Shown here: in pieces, positions 44,698 through 54,235 of the stretch | Layout: every line of letters begins with the position of its first letter | Numbering within the stretch: position 1 is the first letter of the stretch | Source of the DNA: an uncultured Aquimarina sp. | GTDB lineage: Bacteria; Bacteroidota; Bacteroidia; Flavobacteriales; Flavobacteriaceae | DNA: 64,000 bases | Assembly (NCBI RefSeq): GCF_947500065.1 | Contig: NZ_CANMQT010000003.1 | Coordinates: 496,001 to 560,000, forward strand | Direction of reading: 5' to 3' | Translations under genes and position numbers: made by a program | Notes under the pieces: model-generated | Told to the model about the DNA's origin: nothing | Database searches by the model: none | The model's input: the letters and a program-made list of their open reading frames with translations, nothing else

Positions 44698-47522
44698 GCA
44701 TTTCCAGAATATCACATATTATTTTAACTCTTTTTGTATTGCAAGCTGTATCAGCTCAGCACAATATTGCTATTGATGGAATTCTGGATACTGAAAATAA
44801 GGTGCTCTCGATACAACAAGAGATTAGGTATACCAACTCGTCAAAAGACACATTACAAGAAATTTTTCTGCACGATTGGGCAAATAGTTTTTCTAATAAG
44901 ACAACTCCTTTAGGAGAACGCTTTTCTGAGGATTTCTTAAAAAGATTCTATTTTGCAAAGGATTATGAGCGTGGAGCAACAGCAATCGAATCTATAACAA
45001 ATACGACTTCTAAAAAATTAGCTTGGGAACGTTATGACCAAACTCCTGATATAATACGATTAAAAATTGATCAACAATTACTTCCTGGAGATAGTTTTAC
45101 TTTTTATTTAACCTATAAAGTAAAGCTCCCAAGTGAAAAGTTTACCCGCTACGGTTATCGCAAAAATGGAGATTTCAGTTTAAAATACTGGTATATAGTT
45201 CCTGCTGTATATGATACAAAATGGAACATATATAGTCATAAAAACCTTGATGATTTATATGCGCCTTTGGCAGATTATAAAATAAACATAAAACTACCGT
45301 CCTACTATAATCTTACCAGCGAATTTGATCAAGAAGATTTATTTAATTCAGACGATCAAACTAAGACCATACAACTTTTAGGAAAAAACAGAAATGAGGC
45401 AAACCTTTACTTGGAAAGAAATAATTCATTTTATGATTTCCAAATGAATGGGGTAAAGCTGATCAGTAATATAGAAGACAATGATTTAATGCCAGAGATG
45501 AAAAGTGTGGCAACAAAAAGAATCATTAAATTTTTAGAAAATCGATTAGGCCCCTATCCTTTTGATAAAATATTAGTCTCAGAAAATGATTATAAAAACA
45601 ATCCTGTATATGGCTTAAATCAATTACCTGATATATTACGTCCATTTCCTGATGGATTTCAGTACGAAATTAAACAGTTAAAATCTATTACTGAAAGTTA
45701 TCTGGAAAAGACATTACTTATTAATCCCAGATATGATGCCTGGATAAAAGACGCTATACATATTTATTTAATGATGGCGTATACTGAACAGTATTACCCA
45801 GATATGAAAATCATAGGAAACCTAAGTAAAATTATTGGTATTCGCTGGTTTCATGCGGCAGATTTAGATTTTAACGATCAGTATTTCTTGGGATATAAAA
45901 ATATGGCCAGGTTATTTCTGGATCAACCACTTACTGAACCGCAGGATAAACTTGTGAAATTCAATAAAAATATTGCCAATGCGTATAAAGCAGGAATTGG
46001 TTTTAAATATTTAGAAGATTACTTAGAGGATGATAATGTTCTAGCAGAAGCGGTTAAAGAATATTATGCGAATAACACATTAAAACTTACAAATTCTACG
46101 GAATTCGAAAAAATCCTTAATAACCTGACTCCAAAAAATATAGATTGGTTTTTTGAAGATTACGTTCCTACTAATGAAAAATTAGATTTTAAAATTAAAT
46201 CAATTAAAAAGAAGGGCGATTCTCTAGAAGTCACCATAAAGAATAAAAGAAATAATGACATGCCTGTTTCATTAGCAGGATTGAGAGATGGGCAATTGGT
46301 TTCCAAAACCTGGGTTACCAATATCACCGGAAAGAAAAAAGTAAAAATTGCCAACGAAGATATTGATAAGCTAGTATTAGATTATGATCAAAATATTCCA
46401 GAGGTAAATCGAAGAAACAACCACCGAAATCTAAAAGGAATATTTAATAAACCAATACAATTTAGATTTTTACAGGATGTTGAGGATCCTACACGTAGTC
46501 AGGTATTTTATATTCCTGAATTCGAATTTAATAATGTATATGATGGTGTAACTATTGGTTCGAAATTCTATAATAAAACATTCATAAGAAGAGATTTTGA
46601 TTATAGAATTACTCCTAGTTATGGTTTTCTTTCGAAAAAACTACTTGGCTCTGCTTTTTTTCAATACAGAGATCAGGTTGCGGATTATGATCTTTATCAG
46701 ATCAAATACGCGTTTAGTGGTAGCATGTTTAGTTATGCTCCAGATCTATTATTCAGACGCTTCTCCCCTTCTGTGGACTTTTATTGGCGACCACAAGATT
46801 TAAGATCAAACGAAAGACAGCGATTATCCATAAGAAGTATAAATGTATTTAGAGAGCGTGATGATATTAATCCTGTAGAAACTCCTGATTATAGTGTTTT
46901 TAATGTTAGATATCGATATTCAGATTTCAACCTATTAGATTTCACTTCGTATATATTTGATTATCAAATCGCCAAGAACTTCAGTAAATTATCTACCACT
47001 ATCAACTACAGAAATGTGTTCCTTAATAACAGGCAAATAAATCTACGTTTGTTTGCGGGAGCTTTTATATATAATGACACTCAGAAAGATGGTGATTTTT
47101 TTAGTTTTGCCTTAGATAGACCTACGGATTATCTTTTTGATTTTAGTTACTTAGGACGTAGCGAAGAAACAGGTTTGGTGAGTCAACAAATCATTATTGC
47201 CGAAGGAGGGTTTAAATCTCAATTAGAATATCCATTTGCCAACCAATGGATCACTACACTTAATGCCAATACTAATATCTGGAACTGGATTTATGCCTAT
47301 GGAGATGTAGGGTTTGTTAAAAATAAAGGAATATCACCAAAATTCGTTTACGATGCAGGTGTGCGAGTAAGCCTCGTTGCCGATTATTTTGAACTTTTCT
47401 TCCCGGTAGTTTCTAATAATGGTTTTGAAATCGATCAACCGAATTATAACGAAAAAATAAGATTTATTATAACACTAAGTCCGCAAACTCTTATTAGTCT
47501 TTTCACAAGAGAATGGTATTAG
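44694..47522 (+). CDS. M1-peptidase-like protein without zinc ligands, with outer-membrane barrel
   Basis: This 942-residue protein starts at TTG overlapping the upstream TGA (TTGA). A signal peptide ends near VSAQ. Residues about 25-500 resemble M1 gluzincins: N-terminal beta domain, then NPVYGLNQLPDILRPFP and the place where HExxH should lie, here Tyr324-Glu325-Ile-Lys-Gln328; the following WxxEG motif is DAWIKDAIHIY. Both zinc histidines are absent, so peptidase activity is unlikely. From about 570 on, repeated aromatic strands and the end SLFTREWY are typical of an outer-membrane barrel. It may bind peptides or proteins at the surface. Confidence 0.8.
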   Translation: MSISRISHIILTLFVLQAVSAQHNIAIDGILDTENKVLSIQQEIRYTNSSKDTLQEIFLHDWANSFSNKTTPLGERFSEDFLKRFYFAKDYERGATAIESITNTTSKKLAWERYDQTPDIIRLKIDQQLLPGDSFTFYLTYKVKLPSEKFTRYGYRKNGDFSLKYWYIVPAVYDTKWNIYSHKNLDDLYAPLADYKINIKLPSYYNLTSEFDQEDLFNSDDQTKTIQLLGKNRNEANLYLERNNSFYDFQMNGVKLISNIEDNDLMPEMKSVATKRIIKFLENRLGPYPFDKILVSENDYKNNPVYGLNQLPDILRPFPDGFQYEIKQLKSITESYLEKTLLINPRYDAWIKDAIHIYLMMAYTEQYYPDMKIIGNLSKIIGIRWFHAADLDFNDQYFLGYKNMARLFLDQPLTEPQDKLVKFNKNIANAYKAGIGFKYLEDYLEDDNVLAEAVKEYYANNTLKLTNSTEFEKILNNLTPKNIDWFFEDYVPTNEKLDFKIKSIKKKGDSLEVTIKNKRNNDMPVSLAGLRDGQLVSKTWVTNITGKKKVKIANEDIDKLVLDYDQNIPEVNRRNNHRNLKGIFNKPIQFRFLQDVEDPTRSQVFYIPEFEFNNVYDGVTIGSKFYNKTFIRRDFDYRITPSYGFLSKKLLGSAFFQYRDQVADYDLYQIKYAFSGSMFSYAPDLLFRRFSPSVDFYWRPQDLRSNERQRLSIRSINVFRERDDINPVETPDYSVFNVRYRYSDFNLLDFTSYIFDYQIAKNFSKLSTTINYRNVFLNNRQINLRLFAGAFIYNDTQKDGDFFSFALDRPTDYLFDFSYLGRSEETGLVSQQIIIAEGGFKSQLEYPFANQWITTLNANTNIWNWIYAYGDVGFVKNKGISPKFVYDAGVRVSLVADYFELFFPVVSNNGFEIDQPNYNEKIRFIITLSPQTLISLFTREWY

Positions 47523-47586
47523 TGCTTATCTAATAATTTTTATATAAATCACTTTCTTTTTCAATGTTTCACTTCAAATTTCTTTA

Positions 47587-48291
47587 TTAAAGATATTTTT
47601 CTGAAGAAGACATTTCTTTTTTAGGAGTAGTTTCCACTAAAAATCTCATTAAGAGATAAAGACTCAATACATGAGCAATATTAATAAACACGGTAAATAT
47701 TTTACTTGAATAAAACAGCTCATTTATTGGTAATAAAGACACTATAAATATGCACAAAAAAGCCACTACAATTAATTTCAAACCTTCTTTAGACATATCT
47801 TGTACATATATAAGATAAGACACTAATAGGTATAAAGTAGAGCCAATTAAACAAAAAACCACCTCTGGAATCGCCTTTTTAACCACATCGATCAATAATT
47901 GAGAAATGGCATATATCAAATACGCAACTAATCCCGAACTAACTAAAATAGGTATGGATAAAAAAGTATTACGTTTGATATTTTTAATCAATAAATACTT
48001 CCTCAATGCCAATGTACACGATATAAAGTATATAGATGTCAAGATACATATGGCAGCAAAATTTTGAACAAAATCAGTGTAAATAAGCGTATCGCAAATA
48101 ATCATGGAAATTAAACTAAGTATATACCAAAAACTCTTGTTTATCTCCCGTTTGAAATATATAATCCCTATAGAAACTATGGTTAGTGGTAATGCATATG
48201 CTAGATATTTTCTATCAAAAAAAACAGCAATTATTATAACAACTGCAAAAGTGCAGTAGAACAATATATCTGTTAGCTTTATACTTTTCAA
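47587..48291 (-). CDS. Polytopic membrane protein, unknown function
   Basis: The 234-residue protein has seven or eight hydrophobic helices, for example FYCTFAVVIIIAVFF, LAYALPLTIVSIGIIYF, FWYILSLISMIICDTLI and VFINIAHVLSLYLLMRFLVE. The C-terminus is charged (PKKEMSSSEKYL). Size and layout recall YhhN-like/lysoplasmalogenase membrane proteins, but no motif confirms it. It converges with the M1-like gene. The gap to the next start (48292-48696, 405 bases) holds the E1 promoter and otherwise AT-rich sequence. Confidence 0.65.
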   Translation of the reverse strand: MKSIKLTDILFYCTFAVVIIIAVFFDRKYLAYALPLTIVSIGIIYFKREINKSFWYILSLISMIICDTLIYTDFVQNFAAICILTSIYFISCTLALRKYLLIKNIKRNTFLSIPILVSSGLVAYLIYAISQLLIDVVKKAIPEVVFCLIGSTLYLLVSYLIYVQDMSKEGLKLIVVAFLCIFIVSLLPINELFYSSKIFTVFINIAHVLSLYLLMRFLVETTPKKEMSSSEKYL

Positions 48292-48643
48292 AAATTCTAT
48301 ATTACATTACTAAGGATCCATCACAACCTAATGACGCCAATTTAATGACACTGATAGTCTATTTTTAATATCAGTTCTAATTTATATTTTTTTTTTGATT
48401 CGCAAGTAAAAAAAGGCAGTTAAGTATAATTTATACGTCACAGTAGCAAAAACACACTTTATATGATATTTCAGAAAAATCAAAAATACGGCTAGTTTAT
48501 AGTAACATTATTTAATAAAAATTTAAATGTGAAAATTTTGAATATTTGTTAATCAAGTCTTAAAATAACCAGCTAAATAAAGAATTCACTAAAGAAAAAC
48601 GATTTTAAATGAATTATCCTTAACAAATTTAATACTTCTTGCC

Positions 48644-48674
48644 TTGGAAATGCCGTGAATTTTAGCTAAATTTG
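48644..48674 (+). promoter_or_regulatory. Promoter of the fused E1 gene
   Basis: TTG (48644-48646), a 20-base spacer, then TAAATTTG (48667-48674) is the best match to the flavobacterial consensus in the window. It leaves a leader of about 15 bases before the ATG at 48697. Confidence 0.7.
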
Positions 48675-48696
48675 CGCACCGTAAAACATCGTTCAC

Positions 48697-51111
48697 ATGC
48701 AGCCTGAAACAACCATTACACCTAATATTTCATTTGAAGAATATAGAAATCAAATACTTAGAGATTATAAAATTGCTATAACTAGTAGAGAGTGTAGTTT
48801 GTTAGGAAGACGAGAAGTACTTACGGGTAAGTCTAAATTCGGAATTTTTGGCGGTGGTAAGGAATTACCTCAATTAGCAATGGCTAGGGTTTTTCGTAAT
48901 GGTGACTTTAGATCAGGATATTATAGAGATCAAACATTCATGATGGCTATTGATCAATATACAGTAGAGCAATTCTTTGCTGGTCTATATGCACATACTG
49001 ATATCAAAAAAGAACCTTTTGCTGCGGGTAGACAGATGGGTGGTCACTTTGCTACTCATAGTCTTAATGAAGATGGGTCCTGGAAAAACTTAACCGAACA
49101 AAAGAACTCAAGCTCCGACATCTCGCCTACCGCTGGTCAAATGCCTAGATTACTAGGTTTAGCACAAGCATCCAAGGTGTATCGTAATGAGAAAAGCGTA
49201 GAAGGACATACTAATTTTTCGATTAACGGAAATGAGGTAGCCTGGGGAACTATTGGTAATGCAAGTACTAGTGAAGGACTTTTTTGGGAAACTGTAAATG
49301 CAGGAGGCGTTTTACAAGTACCTATGGTTATTAGCGTTTGGGATGATGAATATGGTATTTCTGTTCACGCAAAACACCAAACTACAAAAGAAAATATATC
49401 TTTAGTCTTAGAAGGATTCAGACGTGATGAAAAACACGATGGATACGAAATCATAGTGGTAAACGGTTGGGATTACCCCGCTTTAGTAGAAGCTTATGAG
49501 ACAGCAGAAGACTTAGCCAGAGAACAGCATATTCCTGTTATTGTTCATGTAAAAGAATTAACTCAACCACAAGGTCACTCTACATCGGGATCACACGAGA
49601 GATATAAAAGTGAAGAACGATTAAATTGGGAACGTGAACATGATTGTAATAAGAAATTCAAAGAATGGATCATTGAACACAATGTAGCTACTTCTGACGA
49701 ATTACTTGAAATAGAAAAATCTTGTAAAAAAATAGTTAAACAAGGTAAAAATAGCGCCTGGAACGCATATATATCAGAAATTAAGGAAGAACAAAAAGAA
49801 GCTTTAATTCGATTAAGAGCTGTTGAGACCAACAGTACAAATAAAAATTTCATTTCTCCTCTTGTAAAGACTTTAGCTGATAAAGATGAGCCAATACGCA
49901 AGGATATTCTTGAAGCAACAAGAAGAACATTGCGTTATATCGTTAAGGAAAGTTTTTCAGAAAAAACTGAACTTCAAAACTGGATTAATAATTATATAGC
50001 AGAAATCCAACCTAAGTATAGTGATCATCTATACAATGAATTCGATAGTAATGCAGTTCAAATTAAGGAAGTGAAACCAGAATATGCTTCTAATGCTGAA
50101 ATCGTAGACGGTCGAGTAATTCTTAGAGATAATTTTGATCAAATATTCAGCAGAATTCCTGAATCTTTAATCTTTGGAGAAGATAGTGGTAAAATAGGTG
50201 ATGTTAACCAAGGACTTGAAGGATTACAACAAAAATTTGGAGATATAAGAGTATCCGATGCTGGTATTAGAGAAGCTACCATTATCGGTCAAGGAATTGG
50301 TATGGCTATGAGAGGTCTTAGACCCATTGCAGAAATACAATACCTAGATTATATTTTATATTGTATCCAGGGATTAAGTGATGATCTTGCTACTTTGAGA
50401 TATAGAACATTTGCAAAACAAAAGGCTCCTTTAATTGTTAGAACAAGAGGGCATCGTTTAGAAGGTATTTGGCATTCAGGATCTCAAATGGGTGGTTTAA
50501 TTCATTTATTAAGAGGTATCCATATTCTTGTACCTAGAGACATGACAAAAGCTGCAGGGTTTTACAATACTTTACTAGATAGTGATGAACCGGCTGTAGT
50601 TGTAGAATGCCTAAATGGATATCGTCTTAAAGAAAAAATGCCATCAAACCTATCCGAAATAAGAACACCACTAGGTGTGGTTGAAACGGTAAAAGAAGGA
50701 AATGACATAACACTTGTTTCCTATGGATCGACTTTAAGGTTAGTAGAACAAGCTGCAAAAGAATTGCTATCAGTAGGAATTAATGCAGAGGTAATTGATG
50801 TACAATCTTTGATTCCATTTGATCTTACTCAAGACATTGTAAAAAGTGTTGCCAAAACGAATAGAATCCTTATTATCGATGAGGATGTTCCTGGTGGAGC
50901 TACTGGGTATATATTACATAAACTTATTGACGAACAAAATATTTATCAATATCTGGATAGTGAGCCACAAACACTTAGTGCAAAGCCACATCGTCCAGCA
51001 TTTGGTACTGATGGAGATTATTTTAGTAAACCATCTACTGAAGATATTTTTGAAAAAGTTTATAGCTTAATGAACGAAGTTAATCCTATCGAATACCCTA
51101 AACTAAGATAA
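48697..51111 (+). CDS. 2-oxoacid dehydrogenase E1, fused alpha and beta subunits
   Basis: This encodes 804 residues. The alpha part (about 1-350) has the ThDP-binding stretch GTIGNASTSEGLFWE and LTQPQGHSTSGSHERYKSEE. The beta part (about 470-800) has GEDSGKIGDVNQGLEGLQQ, SDAGIREATIIGQGIGMA, and the C-terminal transketolase domain LVSYGSTLRLVEQA with DEDVPGGATGYILHKL. Such fused E1 proteins of Bacteroidota act on branched-chain 2-oxo acids or pyruvate; the substrate is not decided by sequence. The E2 and E3 genes are absent here. It has a consensus promoter. Confidence 0.92.
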   Translation: MQPETTITPNISFEEYRNQILRDYKIAITSRECSLLGRREVLTGKSKFGIFGGGKELPQLAMARVFRNGDFRSGYYRDQTFMMAIDQYTVEQFFAGLYAHTDIKKEPFAAGRQMGGHFATHSLNEDGSWKNLTEQKNSSSDISPTAGQMPRLLGLAQASKVYRNEKSVEGHTNFSINGNEVAWGTIGNASTSEGLFWETVNAGGVLQVPMVISVWDDEYGISVHAKHQTTKENISLVLEGFRRDEKHDGYEIIVVNGWDYPALVEAYETAEDLAREQHIPVIVHVKELTQPQGHSTSGSHERYKSEERLNWEREHDCNKKFKEWIIEHNVATSDELLEIEKSCKKIVKQGKNSAWNAYISEIKEEQKEALIRLRAVETNSTNKNFISPLVKTLADKDEPIRKDILEATRRTLRYIVKESFSEKTELQNWINNYIAEIQPKYSDHLYNEFDSNAVQIKEVKPEYASNAEIVDGRVILRDNFDQIFSRIPESLIFGEDSGKIGDVNQGLEGLQQKFGDIRVSDAGIREATIIGQGIGMAMRGLRPIAEIQYLDYILYCIQGLSDDLATLRYRTFAKQKAPLIVRTRGHRLEGIWHSGSQMGGLIHLLRGIHILVPRDMTKAAGFYNTLLDSDEPAVVVECLNGYRLKEKMPSNLSEIRTPLGVVETVKEGNDITLVSYGSTLRLVEQAAKELLSVGINAEVIDVQSLIPFDLTQDIVKSVAKTNRILIIDEDVPGGATGYILHKLIDEQNIYQYLDSEPQTLSAKPHRPAFGTDGDYFSKPSTEDIFEKVYSLMNEVNPIEYPKLR

Positions 51112-51183
51112 ACCGGAAACTTCTAAGCAAAATTGTAAAATCTTGTTTCTTTTAGAAGTATTTCATTTCTCAAGACTTATAAT

Positions 51184-51201
51184 CCCCTCAGTGATGAGGG
51201 G
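51184..51201. terminator. Hairpin between E1 and the SPOR-like gene
   Basis: CCCCTCA-GTGA-TGAGGGG is a perfect 7-base stem, next to the stop codon of the convergent gene. Only a short T run follows on the plus strand, so its strength is unsure. A longer inverted repeat (ACTTCTAA/TTAGAAGT) lies just upstream. Confidence 0.5.
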
Positions 51202-51202
51202 T

Positions 51203-51817
51203 TTAAAAGGGATTTTCTATTCGTATACGCTCTCCTTCTTTATAAGAGATCACAAATATATTTTTATCAATAATCCCAGATTGAAGTAGGATTTTTCTAA
51301 ATTTTTGAGCTTCTTCGAGGGTCTCAAAAATCCCTAAACTAAGCTTATAATAATAAGTGTCATTATAAAAAAGAGTGTTTGTGAATTTTTCTGAAACGAA
51401 AGAAACCTTATCTTTTGTAAACGACTGAATTTGTACAGAATATACAGTATCCTTATTAATTAAACTTCTATACAAATAAAGGTCTTTGATATTTTTAATA
51501 TCAGATTGATCATTTTTCAATTCGTTTAACTGGTTTTTAAGTCCATTAATTTCTGATTGAAAAGATGAGAATTCTTTATTGTCAATAGCAACCGAACTAT
51601 CACTATCCTCAACCCAAAATATTGCATAAATTATTAATGCAATTGTAATTATTAACAAAACAGAACAAAGCATTTTCAACATCATTTTAGATGCTCTGTT
51701 TTTTTTGAGTTCTACTGATTTATCGTTTAGAAGATCTTCTAACTTCTGTTGTTCTACCTCAGCTTTTTCTATCTGATAATGCAACGATAAGAGATCTTCA
51801 TTTTTAATATCTGGCAT
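51203..51817 (-). CDS. Coiled-coil membrane protein with SPOR-like domain
   Basis: The 204-residue protein has a cytosolic coiled coil (IEKAEVEQQKLEDLLNDKSV), one membrane helix (about 45-68, MLKMLCSVLLIITIALIIYA), a periplasmic coiled coil, and a SPOR-like end. The last is VYSVQIQSFTKDK, YYKLSLGIFETLEEAQKFRK and NIFVISYKEGERI, a peptidoglycan (denuded glycan) binding fold. The N-terminal 60 residues are alike in the protein encoded by the gene just before it (51848-52660), so the two arose by duplication. It is probably co-transcribed with menB. Confidence 0.75.
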   Translation of the reverse strand: MPDIKNEDLLSLHYQIEKAEVEQQKLEDLLNDKSVELKKNRASKMMLKMLCSVLLIITIALIIYAIFWVEDSDSSVAIDNKEFSSFQSEINGLKNQLNELKNDQSDIKNIKDLYLYRSLINKDTVYSVQIQSFTKDKVSFVSEKFTNTLFYNDTYYYKLSLGIFETLEEAQKFRKILLQSGIIDKNIFVISYKEGERIRIENPF

Positions 51818-51847
51818 TTTGTGGGGTATTAAAAGAGACTTATAGGC

Positions 51848-52660
51848 TTATGGTAATTTCTGTTTTGTTATTTTATATACAATTCCATCATTTATTTCTA
51901 AAACCATAATGGGATTATTATTAATAATTTTTTGAAAAGCTTTTAACGGAAAGCCTTTCGATATTTGATTTATATCCTGAACACGAACTTTATCGTTTAG
52001 TTCTAATCTTCTTAGTTTTGCGCTAGCGTTCGATACATAATAATTATCGTACAAGAAATATAATGTATCACCATTTTTATCAATATCATATTCAGCTTCA
52101 CCATTCTCCTTAGCCTTTTCTACAGCTTTCTTTCCTTTGAAATATTCTATAAAATCAACTTCGATAAAAATCACTCCATTTGTTCTAAATGCTCTTTTTA
52201 CATAACAATGCTTTCTTTCAAATTTTAATTTCTTAACATCATCAGCTATTGTCATTTGATTATTACGATTGATAACATTACCTGAACTATCAATTGACAC
52301 CTCTTCAAGACTATCCTTTTCAGAAACTAAATTAGTTTTATAAGTAGCAATATCAGATTTTAGCTTTGTTAACTCTTCTTTTAATGAATCATTAACTCTC
52401 TGTATTTGATCAATATCAGTTTTGGAATCAACATCCTGATCATCAGAGAAAACAAAATCGTTTTGACTTAAATAATACATACCTCCAGACATTCCGATCA
52501 CAACTACCAGAAAAAATATCATAAAAACAAAACTATTCCTTTTACTTCTTTTCAATTCTTTTGAAATTGAAGCAAGACGATTCTCCAGCTTCTGCTGTTT
52601 CATTCCGGATTTTTCAATCCTATATTGTACGGATAATAATTCGTCTTCTTTACTTTTCAT
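51848..52660 (-). CDS. Coiled-coil membrane protein, paralogue of the next gene
   Basis: The 270-residue protein has an N-terminal coiled coil (LLSVQYRIEKSGMKQQKLEN) and a membrane helix (FVFMIFFLVVVIGMSGGMYYL) like the SPOR-like protein. A periplasmic coiled coil comes next, then a globular domain from about 140: RTNGVIFIEVDFIEYFKGKK and TLYFLYDNYYVSNASAKLRR. That last domain is not SPOR and I cannot name it. The gap to the paralogue is 30 bases; menB starts upstream in the same operon, with 31 bases between. Confidence 0.75.
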   Translation of the reverse strand: MKSKEDELLSVQYRIEKSGMKQQKLENRLASISKELKRSKRNSFVFMIFFLVVVIGMSGGMYYLSQNDFVFSDDQDVDSKTDIDQIQRVNDSLKEELTKLKSDIATYKTNLVSEKDSLEEVSIDSSGNVINRNNQMTIADDVKKLKFERKHCYVKRAFRTNGVIFIEVDFIEYFKGKKAVEKAKENGEAEYDIDKNGDTLYFLYDNYYVSNASAKLRRLELNDKVRVQDINQISKGFPLKAFQKIINNNPIMVLEINDGIVYKITKQKLP

Positions 52661-52691
52661 TATTTAATCAAAATTTGAAGATTCTATCATC

Positions 52692-53534
52692 TTATGGTAT
52701 CCATTTAATATCTTTAAAATTGGGCTTTCTCTTTTCTAAAAACGCATTTCTACCTTCCTTAGCTTCCTCTGTCATATAAGCCAATCGAGTAGCTTCACCT
52801 GCAAAAACTTGTTGTCCAACCATACCATCATCAGTAAGGTTCATAGAAAATTTAAGCATTTTTATAGATGTTGGAGATTTCTCAAGAATTTCTTGAGCCC
52901 ATTGATATGCCGTTTCCTCTAGTTCTTCGTGCGGTATTACTGCATTTACCATACCCATTTCATAAGCATCTTGTGCAGAATAATCTCTACCTAAAAAGAA
53001 AATCTCACGAGCTTTTTTCTGTCCAACCATTTTGGCTAAATACGCAGAACCATATCCTCCATCAAAACTAGTTACATCCGCATCTGTTTGTTTAAAAATA
53101 GCATGTTCCTTACTCGCAAGTGTAAGATCACACACTACATGTAAACTATGCCCTCCTCCTACAGCCCATCCAGGAACAACTGCAATAACAACTTTCGGCA
53201 TAAACCGTATCAATCTTTGCACCTCTAATATATTTAGTCTATGCATCCCATCTTGTCCAACATATCCTTGATGCCCCCTTGCTTTTTGATCACCTCCGCT
53301 ACAAAAACTATAAACGCCATCTTTAGTAGATGGCCCTTCTCCAGAAAGCAATACCACTCCTATAGAAGTATCTTCTTGCGCATCATAAAAAGCGTCATAT
53401 AATTCACTAGTAGTTTGAGGTCTAAAAGCATTCCGCACATTAGGTCTGTTAAATGCTATTCTAGCTACTCCATTAGATTTCTTATAAGTTATATCTTGAT
53501 ATTCTTTTGCAGTTTTCCAGTTTATTGAACTCAT
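52692..53534 (-). CDS. menB: 1,4-dihydroxy-2-naphthoyl-CoA synthase
   Basis: The 280-residue crotonase-fold protein shows SFCSGGDQKARGHQG and VPGWAVGGGHSLHVVCDL for the oxyanion hole, DVTSFDGGYGSAYLAKMVGQ with the conserved Asp, and the tail FLEKRKPNFKDIKWIP, which are diagnostic of MenB. It closes the second ring of the naphthoquinone nucleus from o-succinylbenzoyl-CoA. menD and an isochorismate synthase gene are 2-5 kb away on the same strand. Downstream are the two coiled-coil genes. Confidence 0.96.
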   Translation of the reverse strand: MSSINWKTAKEYQDITYKKSNGVARIAFNRPNVRNAFRPQTTSELYDAFYDAQEDTSIGVVLLSGEGPSTKDGVYSFCSGGDQKARGHQGYVGQDGMHRLNILEVQRLIRFMPKVVIAVVPGWAVGGGHSLHVVCDLTLASKEHAIFKQTDADVTSFDGGYGSAYLAKMVGQKKAREIFFLGRDYSAQDAYEMGMVNAVIPHEELEETAYQWAQEILEKSPTSIKMLKFSMNLTDDGMVGQQVFAGEATRLAYMTEEAKEGRNAFLEKRKPNFKDIKWIP

Positions 53535-53554
53535 TATATTTTTTTTAGTACTAT

Positions 53555-53562
53555 CAAAAATA
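53555..53562 (-). promoter_or_regulatory. -7 box upstream of menB
   Basis: On the minus strand TATTTTTG fits TAnnTTTG and is 20 bases before the menB start. The -33 TTG is at 26 bases, longer than usual. Confidence 0.35.
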
Positions 53563-53705
53563 ATACAATATATCGTATCGACCTATATCAATTATGGAGT
53601 TAAATCTAGTTAAAAAATTAATATTTTGAATATTTCATTTAAATTAACACTGGTTTAGCACGATTTTTGATATTTTTAATCAAAATTCATAAAGTAAAAA
53701 TTATT

Positions 53706-54185
53706 ATGAGAATCTTCTTTGGATTAATTTTAGTTTGTATGAGCTTTACTTCTTTTGGACAGGAAAAACCAACATTCGCTGTAGAATGGGAAGAATTAAA
53801 TGTGAAAATATCAGAAAATACCGATATGTATACGCTTGAACATAGAGAGATTACTCCTTCTCTATCTTATATAAGTCAAAGAATTGCTACTGGTAATTAT
53901 TATTTAATGGAGATTAATCTAGCAGTAGACTTGCGCAGACAGCATTTAAAAAATGATGCACCTGTTCTTCTACTTCCAGAAAATAAATTCATACAATCTG
54001 ATTATTCTGTTGCATTACCAACCACGACCAGTGTTCAAAATAATTTTAGAGTATCAATTACAGGCAACGGAGGATATAATAGCAGCAATACCAGCAATGG
54101 TGGTATTAAAAACAATGCTTATAGAGATGCCAGTTCATATACCGGAATTTATTGCCCAGTAACCGGAGTTCCTTTAACATATTAA
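53706..54185 (+). CDS. Small secreted protein, unknown function
   Basis: ATG 53706 gives 159 residues with a clear signal peptide (MRIFFGLILVCMSFTSFGQ); the frame is open upstream but that part lacks support. The mature protein begins EKPTFAVEWEELNVK and ends in an Asn/Gly/Ser-rich stretch (VSITGNGGYNSSNTSNGG) before YTGIYCPVTGVPLTY. No domain is recognised. It is the only plus-strand gene between menB and cvfB. Confidence 0.7.
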   Translation: MRIFFGLILVCMSFTSFGQEKPTFAVEWEELNVKISENTDMYTLEHREITPSLSYISQRIATGNYYLMEINLAVDLRRQHLKNDAPVLLLPENKFIQSDYSVALPTTTSVQNNFRVSITGNGGYNSSNTSNGGIKNNAYRDASSYTGIYCPVTGVPLTY

Positions 54186-54235
54186 AGTTACGCAGCTACA
54201 TAAAATGATTTAGATTCCTTATTGAAGAAATTAGA

